Shown: in pieces, positions 7,187 to 13,081 of the stretch
Numbering within the stretch: position 1 is the stretch's first letter
How the letters are laid out: every line of letters starts with the position of its first letter
DNA from: JAWAAW01 sp038884575
Lineage (GTDB): Archaea > Nanobdellota > Nanobdellia > Woesearchaeales > ARS49
Assembly (NCBI GenBank): GCA_038884575.1
Contig: JAWABQ010000019.1
Span: 1 to 13,081 of the forward strand
Direction of reading: 5' to 3'
Length of the DNA stretch: 13,081 nucleotides
Made by a program: the position numbers and the translations under genes
The notes under the pieces: model-generated
What the model was told of the DNA's origin: nothing
What the model saw: the letters and a program-made list of their open reading frames with translations, nothing else
The model's database searches: none

Positions 7187-8989
7187 TTAGTACTTGTTTT
7201 TAAGGACGAGCTTGGGGTAAATCCCGAGCGACTTGAATTCGTCCAGTATTAGCTTGAATGCGTAGCTGATTTCAATGTCATTCACGTCAACATTGTCCCC
7301 GCATATCGGGCAGTAGCGCTTGTCCTTGTAGGTGTCGTGGATTGCGATTATTCCGCAGTTCTCGCAGATTGGCACGACTGTCTTGTCAGAGTCAAAGCGC
7401 TCCTTGAGCAACAATGACGCTCCGTGCGCCACAAACGTGTCCTTTTCCATCTCGCCGAGCCTGAGGCCGCCTTCCTTTGCCCTTCCTTCTGTCGGCTGGC
7501 GCGTCAAAAGCTGGATTGGGCCGCGGGCGCGCGAGTGTATCTTGTTTGCAACCATGTGCTTGAGCTTGAGGTAGTACATGTTTCCGACAAAAATCCTTGC
7601 ATTCATTTTTTCGCCTGTGATTCCGTTGTACATTGTTTCTGTGCCGTTCTCGCTGAAGCCGAGCGAGAGCAGCTCCTTCCTCACGGCGTCCTCTGTTTCT
7701 GACTCAAATGTGGTCCCGTCAACAAACCTTCCTGCCAGCGCGCCCATCTTGCCGCCGACGAGCTCGAGCAGGTGTGCGATTGTCATCCTGCTTGGTATTG
7801 AGTGCGGGGAGAAAAGCATGTCGGGTATTATTCCTGAGGCGGTGTACGGCATGTCTGACTCGGGCACTATGAGCCCGACAACCCCTTTTTGCGAGTGCCT
7901 TGAGCAGAACTTGTCGCCTATTTCAGGGATGCGCTGGTCGCGAATCCTGACCTGCACGAGCTTGTTGCCCTCCTCGTTTTCAGTGATCAGGACAAAGTCA
8001 ACAACCCCTTCTTCTCCGTGCCTCAAAGCGACTGAGCTTTCGCGCCTTATGTTTGATGACAGCGAGTATTCTTCAAGGGAGCTGAGGAACCTTGGCGGCG
8101 ATGTCTTTCCGATTATCACATCCTCCTCCTTGACCTGCGCCTCGGGGTAGATTATCCCGTCGCCCTCAAGGAGCCTGTAGTCTTTTTCGCTCTTGTACCC
8201 CTTGACTTCCTTGTCAGGGACGCAGATGTTGTCCATGAGCCCGCCTGAGTACCTGAGCTCCTCTGCTATTGCCGGGCGGAAATAGCTTGACCTTGCGAAC
8301 CCGCGCTCTATTGAGCCCCTGTTGAGTATGACTGCGTCCTCCATGTTGTAGCCCTTGTAGCTCATCACTGCAACAACAATATTCTGGCCGCTTGGGTGGG
8401 CTTCGTAGCCTGAGAGCTCGTGCATTATTGACTGCACTATCGGGACCTGCGGCGTGTGCAGGAGGTTGACGTCCATATCCATCCTTGCAGGGAAGTTTGC
8501 CGCATAAAATCCGATTGCGTGCTTCTGGTTTTTTGAGCCGATTGCAAGGCGCGCTGACGGGTTGTGGTCGCCCCAAGGCACAAGGGTTGTCACGATTCCA
8601 AGCATTGACAATGGCGTGATTTCAAGGTGGGTATGCTCTGGCGTAAGCTCTTTTTCGTCAAACGCGACAAGCGCGTTCTCCTCCTCTCCGGCATCAAGGT
8701 ACTCTATTATGCCCTGGCTTATCAGGTCGTTCCAGCTTATCTCGTTCTTCTGGAGCTGCTTGATGTGTTTTTCAGTGAGAAGGGGTATTCCGTCCTTGAC
8801 AATAATCAATGGCCTCCTTGTCCTTCCGCGGCATGTTTCAATATAGACTTGGCTGAGGTGCTCCTCGTACATCACGTTTACGTTGGAAGACAGTGCTCCT
8901 GTGCGCTTTGCAGCCTTTATCTGGTTTGCAAAGTCTTTTCCGTTGTCAACTTCGCCTGCGAACTTGCCATTGACAAATACTTCGCTCAT
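7187..8989 (-). CDS. rpoB1: DNA-directed RNA polymerase subunit B' (RpoB1)
   Basis: C-terminal part of the second-largest RNA polymerase subunit, carrying the hybrid-binding and wall regions and the C-terminal anchor and clamp. It has 600 residues, the usual size for a separate B'. Seen: the junction segment LEITPLSMLGIVTTLVPWGDHN (about 122-143), SYKGYNMEDAVILNRGSIERG (210-230), GDKFCSRHSQKGV (358-370), RLGEMEKD in the C-terminal region, and a zinc site formed by Cys542, Cys545, Cys560 and Cys563. In the third block most archaea and bacteria have GDKFASRHGQKG; Cys and Ser replace Ala and Gly here. The start overlaps the rpoB2 stop as ATGA, with AGGAG nine bases upstream as Shine-Dalgarno. 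Confidence 0.97.
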   Translation of the reverse strand: MSEVFVNGKFAGEVDNGKDFANQIKAAKRTGALSSNVNVMYEEHLSQVYIETCRGRTRRPLIIVKDGIPLLTEKHIKQLQKNEISWNDLISQGIIEYLDAGEEENALVAFDEKELTPEHTHLEITPLSMLGIVTTLVPWGDHNPSARLAIGSKNQKHAIGFYAANFPARMDMDVNLLHTPQVPIVQSIMHELSGYEAHPSGQNIVVAVMSYKGYNMEDAVILNRGSIERGFARSSYFRPAIAEELRYSGGLMDNICVPDKEVKGYKSEKDYRLLEGDGIIYPEAQVKEEDVIIGKTSPPRFLSSLEEYSLSSNIRRESSVALRHGEEGVVDFVLITENEEGNKLVQVRIRDQRIPEIGDKFCSRHSQKGVVGLIVPESDMPYTASGIIPDMLFSPHSIPSRMTIAHLLELVGGKMGALAGRFVDGTTFESETEDAVRKELLSLGFSENGTETMYNGITGEKMNARIFVGNMYYLKLKHMVANKIHSRARGPIQLLTRQPTEGRAKEGGLRLGEMEKDTFVAHGASLLLKERFDSDKTVVPICENCGIIAIHDTYKDKRYCPICGDNVDVNDIEISYAFKLILDEFKSLGIYPKLVLKNKY

Positions 8990-10473
8990 GGTCGCACGCT
9001 CCTGAGGCCCATTGCCTTAAGCTGCTTCATAAGCTCCTCCTCGTCAGACTCCTTTGAGATCTGGGCAAAAAGCGCAAGGTTCTTCCTGAGGCCGATGTTT
9101 GTCCCTTCAGGCGTTTCTGCAGGGCACAGCCGGCCCAGGTGTGTTGCGTGGAGCTCGCGCGCTTCAAAGTTCTCCTGCGAGCTTGACAAAGGCGAGACAA
9201 CGCGCTGCAGGTGAGAGATTGTGTTCAGGTGGTTGAGGCGCTGTATCCTTTGTGACACTCCCTTCCTTCCGCCAACCCAGTTTCCTGTTGCCATTGAGCT
9301 GTAAATCCTGCTTGTCAGCAGCTTGTCGCGGATAATCACTTTTATGCTTGGGAATTTTCCGCGCTTCACAATGCGCTGGAAGTTGTAGAGCAAGTCGCCT
9401 ATGAGGACTTTGAGGTTCATCCTGAAGAGGTCTGCAAGCAAATCGCCTGACATCTTGATGCGCTTGTTCATGTAGTGGTCCTTGTCGTCAAGGGGCACTT
9501 CGCCGTTTGCGGCTGCAATGTACTTCCTGAGCATCTTGCAGAGGTTATATGCCTTGAAAATCCTGTCCTCCTTTGTTGTGCCGACATGAGGGAGAAGGTA
9601 TTTGTCAATTATTTCGTTCATGCGCTCAAGGCGGACTTCCTTTGCCTGCGTGATGCCTATCTTTTTTGCAATGTGGTCTATTGCGTCCTCGCTGTTCTTG
9701 ACGCTTGCGAACTCGAAAAGGTTGATGAGCACTTCGTCATACTGCTTGTCCTTGCTGATGGACTGCATTATTTCCTCGTCCTTGAGAAGCCCCAGTGCCT
9801 TTATGACTATTATTATTGGGACCCTTTTCACCCTTGTGAATGAAAGGTAATACATGCCGTCCTTCATCCTTTCTATTGTGTGCGGAATCTTGAACGGACC
9901 GTTTTCAGAGAAGAGCTTGCCTGTGTATTCTGTCACTCCTGATGTCTTTTCCACTATGAAGCGGTTGCTTGCCAGGTCCTCTATGTTGACAAGGACGCGC
10001 TCTGTGCCGTTGATTATGAAGTATCCTCCTGGGTCGTCAGGGTCTTCGCCGTTCTTGATGAGGTCTTCCCTTGACATCTTGCTTAAATGGCATTTCTTGC
10101 TTTTGAGCATTATTGGCAGGGAGCCTATCTGGGTTGTGAATGTCTCCCTCTGCACGTCATTGATGTGGGATGATACCTCAATCTTTACAGGCGCTGCATA
10201 GCTGAGCTTCCTGAGCCTTGCCTCGACAGGGAGCAGGACGCGCTCAGAGCCGTCTGCCTCTATTATTTTCGGCTCGCCGACCTCTATCTTGTCAAGCCTT
10301 ATCTTGAATGACTCCACGTTTGGCGGGATGATTGTCGGCTCAATATCCCTGTTCTCGTTCACGATCCTCTGCAGTTCGTGCTCGACAAAGAAGTTGAAGC
10401 TTTCGATGTTGCTTGTTACAAGGGTGTTGTCCGCGAAATGCTTTGCGATGAGGGTCTTTGCAATGCTTGGCAT
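8986..10473 (-). CDS. rpoB2: DNA-directed RNA polymerase subunit B'' (RpoB2)
   Basis: N-terminal part of the second-largest RNA polymerase subunit (protrusion, lobe and fork), 495 residues. The opening IAKHFADNTLVTSNIESFNFF, the block GGYFIINGTERVLVNIEDLASN (about 148-169), the LRKYIAAANGEVPLDDKDHYMNKR region and the C-terminal fork/rifampicin-region block RVVSPLSSSQENFEARELHATHLGRLCPAETPEGTNIGL are all typical. It ends within about 35 residues of that block, exactly where split archaeal B subunits divide. It starts one base into the rpoH stop (TAATG) with GGTGA seven bases upstream. The split form is a lineage marker against most Crenarchaeota, where rpoB is one gene. Confidence 0.97.
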   Translation of the reverse strand: MPSIAKTLIAKHFADNTLVTSNIESFNFFVEHELQRIVNENRDIEPTIIPPNVESFKIRLDKIEVGEPKIIEADGSERVLLPVEARLRKLSYAAPVKIEVSSHINDVQRETFTTQIGSLPIMLKSKKCHLSKMSREDLIKNGEDPDDPGGYFIINGTERVLVNIEDLASNRFIVEKTSGVTEYTGKLFSENGPFKIPHTIERMKDGMYYLSFTRVKRVPIIIVIKALGLLKDEEIMQSISKDKQYDEVLINLFEFASVKNSEDAIDHIAKKIGITQAKEVRLERMNEIIDKYLLPHVGTTKEDRIFKAYNLCKMLRKYIAAANGEVPLDDKDHYMNKRIKMSGDLLADLFRMNLKVLIGDLLYNFQRIVKRGKFPSIKVIIRDKLLTSRIYSSMATGNWVGGRKGVSQRIQRLNHLNTISHLQRVVSPLSSSQENFEARELHATHLGRLCPAETPEGTNIGLRKNLALFAQISKESDEEELMKQLKAMGLRSVRP

Positions 10474-10715
10474 TATTTGCTCACCACCCTTCTGTAGAAG
10501 ACTGCCTCGCCTGCTGTGGGCGATTTCCTTGTGATTTTGATGATATCCCCTTCCTTTGCGTCAAGCCCGTCTATTGCAGGGTCGTCCTTGTATATCCTTG
10601 GGAGGTCGCGGAGGTCTGCAACGTATTTCTCAAAGAGCTCCTTTTTCTCCCTCTCCCCCAGTTTTGAGTGCTTTGGAACAAGCACGTGTTTGCTCACGTC
10701 GTATTCCTTTGGCAT
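10473..10715 (-). CDS. rpoH: DNA-directed RNA polymerase subunit H (RpoH/Rpb5-like)
   Basis: Small RNA polymerase subunit equivalent to the C-terminal domain of eukaryotic Rpb5, found in archaea and not bacteria. It has 80 residues, normal for the family. Seen: HVLVPKHSKLGEREKKELFEKY, then LPRIYKDDPAI, then GDIIKITRKSPTAGEAVFYRRVV, all diagnostic. The ATG at 10715 has GAGGT at 10729-10725, nine bases upstream, as Shine-Dalgarno. It is the first protein gene of the operon and follows the mature 3' end of tRNA-Lys by 26 nt. Its stop overlaps rpoB2 by one base. Confidence 0.97.
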   Translation of the reverse strand: MPKEYDVSKHVLVPKHSKLGEREKKELFEKYVADLRDLPRIYKDDPAIDGLDAKEGDIIKITRKSPTAGEAVFYRRVVSK

Positions 10716-10724
10716 TTTTGTTGG

Positions 10725-10729
10725 ACCTC
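10725..10729 (-). promoter_or_regulatory. Shine-Dalgarno of rpoH
   Basis: GAGGT on the minus strand, nine bases before ATG 10715. It lies in the 26-nt spacer between the tRNA-Lys 3' end and rpoH, so removal of the tRNA by RNase Z would leave an mRNA that still carries its ribosome-binding site close to its new 5' end. Confidence 0.7.
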
Positions 10730-10741
10730 TCGCAGTGTAAG

Positions 10742-10843
10742 CGGGCCCGACGCGATTTGAACGCGCGACCAGCTGGTTAAAAGCCAGCTGCTCTAGTGCC
10801 CCAGATTCCTTGCGGATGTCTGTCCAGGCTGAGCTACGGGCCC
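10742..10843 (-). tRNA. tRNA-Lys(UUU) with a 28-nt D-loop intron
   Basis: Read on the minus strand this is a full cloverleaf. Acceptor GGGCCCG pairs perfectly with CGGGCCC; D-stem GCTC/GAGC; anticodon stem GCTGG/CCAGC around loop CTTTTAA (anticodon UUU, lysine); variable loop TGGTC; T-arm GCGCG-TTCAAAT-CGCGT; discriminator G73. CCA is not encoded. The gene spans 102 nt, but the D-loop is 28 nt too long. Removing 10823-10796 gives a 74-nt tRNA whose D-loop is the ordinary A-GCCTGG-TA with G18 and G19. The anticodon loop is uninterrupted, so this is not the common 37/38 intron. The tRNA lies in the same direction as rpoH, 26 nt upstream, and is probably cotranscribed with the RNA polymerase operon. 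Confidence 0.95.
10796..10823 (-). other. tRNA intron with bulge-helix-bulge motif (position 19/20)
   Basis: The 28-nt intron lies between G19 and U20. Its ends form a canonical archaeal bulge-helix-bulge. The outer helix is the D-stem GCTC/GAGC, with an A14-A21 mismatch. The central 4-bp helix pairs exon GCCU (15-17a) with intron GGGC. Bulge one is GG|A and bulge two is AC|U, each three bases and cut after the second. The inner helix is CAGA/UCUG, capped by UCC-GCAA-GGA with a GNRA-type tetraloop. Cutting both bulges at the standard place restores a consensus D-loop exactly, strong independent support for the boundaries. The known processing enzymes are the archaeal splicing endonuclease and the RtcB ligase; neither gene is in this window. 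Confidence 0.9.
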
Positions 10844-10955
10844 ATATTTTGACCTAATTGATAGTGATGACTCTGACAGGTTTTGATGAAGTGGTGAGAT
10901 TGCGTTTTTCTCCATGCAAAAAGATTAGTCTCCTCACGCTAAGTTGCTTGTTATA
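10844..10955 (-). other. Leader of about 110 nt between the putative start site and tRNA-Lys; content not recognised
   Basis: This stretch lacks a supportable gene. It contains complementary segments GTGAG (minus strand, around 10936-10932) and CTCAC (around 10894-10890), as well as GCGT and ACGC nearby, which could fold a loose stem in the 5' leader. An ATG at 10915 opens a 40-codon frame that runs through the tRNA, which I reject as coding. I see no recognisable riboswitch or snoRNA. Confidence 0.3.
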
Positions 10956-10975
10956 CCTCGTTTTTTAGGGGGCTG

Positions 10976-10983
10976 TTTATAAA
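10976..10983 (-). promoter_or_regulatory. TATA box for the tRNA-Lys/RNA polymerase operon
   Basis: TTTATAAA, preceded on the minus strand by GTAAGC as a possible BRE. It is the best TATA element in the 180-nt gap above the tRNA. Initiation about 25 nt downstream (near 10955) would give a leader of roughly 110 nt before the tRNA 5' end, which RNase P would remove. A weaker GTATAA at 10956-10951 would shorten the leader to about 85 nt. I see no TATA-like sequence at the distance expected for a tRNA-specific start close to 10843, which favours a shared long precursor. Confidence 0.5.
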
Positions 10984-10990
10984 GCTTACG

Positions 10991-11020
10991 GTATTTTGGC
11001 AGAATTTGGCATTTTTAGGC
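10991..11020 (-). repeat. Three imperfect 10-bp tandem repeats upstream of the operon TATA box
   Basis: On the plus strand the units are GTATTTTGGC, AGAATTTGGC and ATTTTTAGGC. They share an A/T-rich half followed by (T/A)GGC, with a period of 10 bp, close to one helical turn. They sit 7 bp above the TTTATAAA box and directly below the stop codon of the upstream gene. This is where archaeal activators or repressors often bind, but a binding site is an inference. Confidence 0.45.
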
Positions 11021-11023
11021 GTT

Positions 11024-11743
11024 TTATCTCCTGTGGGCAAAGACAAACCTGTAAGGCTTGTCCTGTATCAGGAAGCTGTTGTCTGTGATTATTGTTATTA
11101 GTGTTTTTTCAACAGGGAAATGGGTTATGTCAAGCTCGCAGTCAATGTCAAGGTCAAAAAGGCCGTTGTTCTTCTGCTCTGATTCCACAATTTTCCTTGC
11201 AAGCTCTATTATTTTTTTCAGCCTGACTGCTTTTATTGCAGGCGAGAACTCAGGCACTGTCACCATGTCGCCTTTCTTTTCCTCAAGCGCATAGTTTATT
11301 GAGAATAACACGTTTTCGTCTGCTATTAATGCCTCTATTTTTGGCTGGGATTTTTCCTCAACTGTTATTCCCATTTCCTGCAATAACTCAAAATTGCCTA
11401 TGCACTTGCTGATTTGCGCCTCGATGTAGTCTGAAAGCTGCTGCTGGACTGTGAGAATGTCAGGGGCCTTGTCCTCGCCTGCGTCGTACAAATAATTTGT
11501 TTTCAAAGGCTCAAAATGGGTTTTGCTGAGCTCTGCATAGCCGCCCTGCCTTCCGATAACCAGCAATGCGTCGTCTGCCACAAGCCCAAGGCACTGCTCA
11601 ACAAGCCCTTTTGCGCTTGATGCCTCAACATGCCTTACGAAAACCCTTTTTTGCATTATTTCTGCTGCATAGAATGTGATGCCTGCAATTGCCAACAGCA
11701 CAATAGCCATCATCAGGAACACTGTCAGCTGGGCTTTTTTCAT
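11024..11743 (-). CDS. Small membrane-anchored or pilin-like surface protein, unknown function
   Basis: 239 residues from ATG 11743. The N-terminus MKKAQLTVFLMMAIVLLAIAG has two basic residues, then Ala-Gln, then about 20 hydrophobic residues. This fits the archaeal class III (type IV prepilin) signal pattern, with a possible cut between Ala4 and Gln5, but would also serve as a plain N-terminal membrane anchor. The rest is soluble, with VEQCLGLVADDALLVIGRQGGY near residues 50-71, a segment I associate with uncharacterised secreted proteins in DPANN archaea. Three Cys (in VEQCLG, SKCIGN and DCELD) could form disulfides. A longer reading from 11827 would place 28 polar residues before the hydrophobic segment and overlap the neighbour by 88 nt. 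ATG 11743 overlaps the upstream stop as ATGA with GGAGG ten bases before it, so it is preferred. Function not known. Confidence 0.8.
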   Translation of the reverse strand: MKKAQLTVFLMMAIVLLAIAGITFYAAEIMQKRVFVRHVEASSAKGLVEQCLGLVADDALLVIGRQGGYAELSKTHFEPLKTNYLYDAGEDKAPDILTVQQQLSDYIEAQISKCIGNFELLQEMGITVEEKSQPKIEALIADENVLFSINYALEEKKGDMVTVPEFSPAIKAVRLKKIIELARKIVESEQKNNGLFDLDIDCELDITHFPVEKTLITIITDNSFLIQDKPYRFVFAHRR

Positions 11744-13081
11744 TTGAACCTTGCCTCCTGGCTGTTCAGCGATGAAATAATTGCCTGTACCTGCCTGCTG
11801 TTCGGGGGCAGTACTGCTGCGTGGCATTTTGCGCGCTGGTATTCAAGGCTGTTGTCAATGATTGTTGTTTTTGAGCCAGAATAAGCTGCTGCGTACTTAT
11901 TGAACCAGTTTGCTGAAACCCTGTCAAGCTTTTCATTAATCCCGAGAAAACGATGGGTTGTTTCGCTTGCCTTCATCTCGCGCAATTCCAGATAATTGCT
12001 TGGAACTGTCAGAAATTCCGGCTCATCCTGCTGAATCAACACCTCGCCTTTTTGCAAATCAATAATGTTTTTACCAAAACCAGTTGTCCTGAAAGCAGTT
12101 TTTTTGTCCGCATCAATCAATGCAGTATCATACAAATAACGCACGTACTCAATAACTCCATTAAGCAATAACTTGTTGTTTGCCAAATCAACCAAGCCAC
12201 ACAACGGACAATCCGCTACCAACTGCTGAGCGACTGCCTTTTGAATGCATAACTTGTAAGCATAATCCCTAATCACGAACCCAAAACTGTCCTCATACCT
12301 TCTAGTGTCAACATCATACGTGCTCACAGGAGTCAAGTTTATGCACACAACGCCATACCTTCCGTCAAGCTGAATCTCGCCAGAACCATTCACGATTTCT
12401 GTAAGGTTTCCTGTCCTTGTGTTCAGTTCCATTGCCTTAACCTGATAAGTCGGCCTTCTGCATGCAGTAATGCTTCCAACAATCGAGCTGTTCAAATCCT
12501 TTGCAGCATACTCCATCTTTTGCCCCTGGTCATAAACAACCTTTCCACTCCCGCTTGTTGTCATTGTCATCGTGTGCCCGACAACAAAGCTCGCATCATT
12601 CACATCCTCGACCAAAAAGCACCCTGCCTGCACAGCAGACGCCTTTCCCACGCTGAACTTCTTGTTATCCGCAACAAGCAGGATGATGTCATTTGAAGTG
12701 CTTCCCTTATAATCAAGATCCCGCGCAGAATCAGCAGTCATAATGTCATCTTTCCAAAAAACATTCATTGCATTGTGTAAAAGGACAGGCCCCTGGTCAA
12801 CCACGTCAACACTTCCAATCCTGTAAGAACCATCAGAGTATACCGTCAGGTCCCTGGCTCCCTCTATCTTTGCATGGCTGTCTTTAAGCGTTGCCGAGCT
12901 GGCATAACTTGCTTGTTGCGTCTTTCCATCACTCGACACTGTCGAACCGCCAGGCACTGTAATTGTTGAAAACTCCCCACCACTTGCAGTGACAGGTTCT
13001 GTTGTAGTAACTGTCCCGCCTTGTGAAGAAGTGAGAACGTCTGTTAATTCGTCAGTTTGTGGGGTTCGAGCGCCTCCCTCT
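11740..13081 (-). CDS. Large probably extracellular protein of unknown function, 3' part only
   Basis: The frame is open from the right window edge to TGA 11742-11740, giving 446 visible residues; the N-terminus is outside. A GTG at 12957 could be taken as the start, but the frame continues 41 codons upstream without a stop, so the gene is partial. The first 55 or so visible residues are rich in Thr, Ser and Gly (such as TSSQGGTVTTTEPVTASGG), like a surface-protein linker. A beta-rich region with Asp/Gly/Ser-rich turns follows, then a Cys pair CPLC and a more helical C-terminal part. I see no transmembrane segment or catalytic motif in the visible part. It is translationally coupled (ATGA) to the pilin-like gene downstream, so the two probably form one exported system. 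Codons mix AAA with AAG and CAA with CAG, more relaxed than the operon below. No family recognised. Confidence 0.75.
   Translation of the reverse strand, partial: EGGARTPQTDELTDVLTSSQGGTVTTTEPVTASGGEFSTITVPGGSTVSSDGKTQQASYASSATLKDSHAKIEGARDLTVYSDGSYRIGSVDVVDQGPVLLHNAMNVFWKDDIMTADSARDLDYKGSTSNDIILLVADNKKFSVGKASAVQAGCFLVEDVNDASFVVGHTMTMTTSGSGKVVYDQGQKMEYAAKDLNSSIVGSITACRRPTYQVKAMELNTRTGNLTEIVNGSGEIQLDGRYGVVCINLTPVSTYDVDTRRYEDSFGFVIRDYAYKLCIQKAVAQQLVADCPLCGLVDLANNKLLLNGVIEYVRYLYDTALIDADKKTAFRTTGFGKNIIDLQKGEVLIQQDEPEFLTVPSNYLELREMKASETTHRFLGINEKLDRVSANWFNKYAAAYSGSKTTIIDNSLEYQRAKCHAAVLPPNSRQVQAIISSLNSQEARFK

Noticed and set aside
8214..8576. 120-codon minus-strand frame inside rpoB1
   Set aside because: It lies wholly inside the well-conserved RpoB' frame and has the Arg/Pro-rich composition of an out-of-frame shadow.
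8627..9214. Long plus-strand frames opposite rpoB, rpoA and ribosomal genes (for example 8627-9214, 7578-8150, 5569-6090, 2083-2577)
   Set aside because: All are antisense to genes with clear conserved motifs and show the Cys/Leu/Ser-rich look of complementary-strand shadows; none has a ribosome-binding site or known motif.
10730..10742. Encoded CCA tail on tRNA-Lys
   Set aside because: The bases after the discriminator on the minus strand read CTTACAC, so CCA must be added after transcription.
10857..10910. Possible C/D box small RNA on the plus strand (GTGATGA, CTGA, TGATGA)
   Set aside because: Only one or two bases separate the first C-like box from CTGA, leaving no guide, and no D box follows the second TGATGA at a usable distance.
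10793..10915. 40-codon reading frame starting at ATG 10915 on the minus strand
   Set aside because: It has no Shine-Dalgarno and most of its second half lies in the tRNA and its intron, whose structure fully explains the sequence.
11740..12957. GTG at 12957 as the start of the large gene
   Set aside because: The frame stays open for 41 codons above it to the window edge, with the same Ser/Thr/Gly-rich composition and no ribosome-binding site, so the gene is partial.

Overview
This is archaeal chromosome. Every gene I can support lies on the minus strand, so transcription runs from high to low coordinates. The core is the conserved archaeal RNA polymerase/ribosomal operon: rpoH, a split rpoB (B'' then B'), a split rpoA (A' then A''), rpl30e, a NusA-like KH protein, rps12 and rps7. 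Split A'/A'', RpoH, eL30 and the short two-KH NusA are diagnostic of Archaea. Split B''/B' excludes most Crenarchaeota and points to a euryarchaeal or DPANN-type genome. The N-terminus of the 11024-11743 protein (basic residues, Ala-Gln, then a hydrophobic stretch) resembles small secreted proteins I associate with DPANN archaea. That placement is an inference, not a proof.

Layout in transcription order. 13081-11740: 3' part of a gene for a probably extracellular protein of unknown function, running off the window edge. 11743-11024: a small protein with a pilin-like N-terminus, overlapping its upstream neighbour by ATGA. 11023-10844: intergenic region with three 10-bp-spaced repeats, a TATA box and an unexplained leader of about 110 nt. 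10843-10742: tRNA-Lys(UUU) interrupted by a 28-nt intron in the D-loop, between positions 19 and 20, with a complete bulge-helix-bulge motif. 10715-1502: nine RNAP, ribosomal and NusA genes packed with junctions from an 8-nt overlap to a 2-nt gap. 1460-717: a secreted matrixin-like zinc metalloprotease with its own promoter just after rps7. 716-701: T-rich terminator. 643-1: 5' part of prs (ribose-phosphate pyrophosphokinase), running off the left edge.

How the parts work together. The RNAP subunits and translation proteins form one translationally coupled unit, and the tRNA-Lys sits only 26 nt upstream of rpoH in the same direction. The simplest reading is one primary transcript that must be spliced in the D-arm and trimmed at both tRNA ends, which would also create the 5' end of the RNAP mRNA. 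The usual EF-1alpha gene (tuf) does not follow rps7.

The most notable item is the D-loop-intron tRNA-Lys heading the RNAP operon. Next are an Ala/Glu/Lys-rich extension of about 75 residues on RpoA' and the pair of putative surface proteins upstream. I see no CRISPR array, insertion sequence, intein or phage gene.
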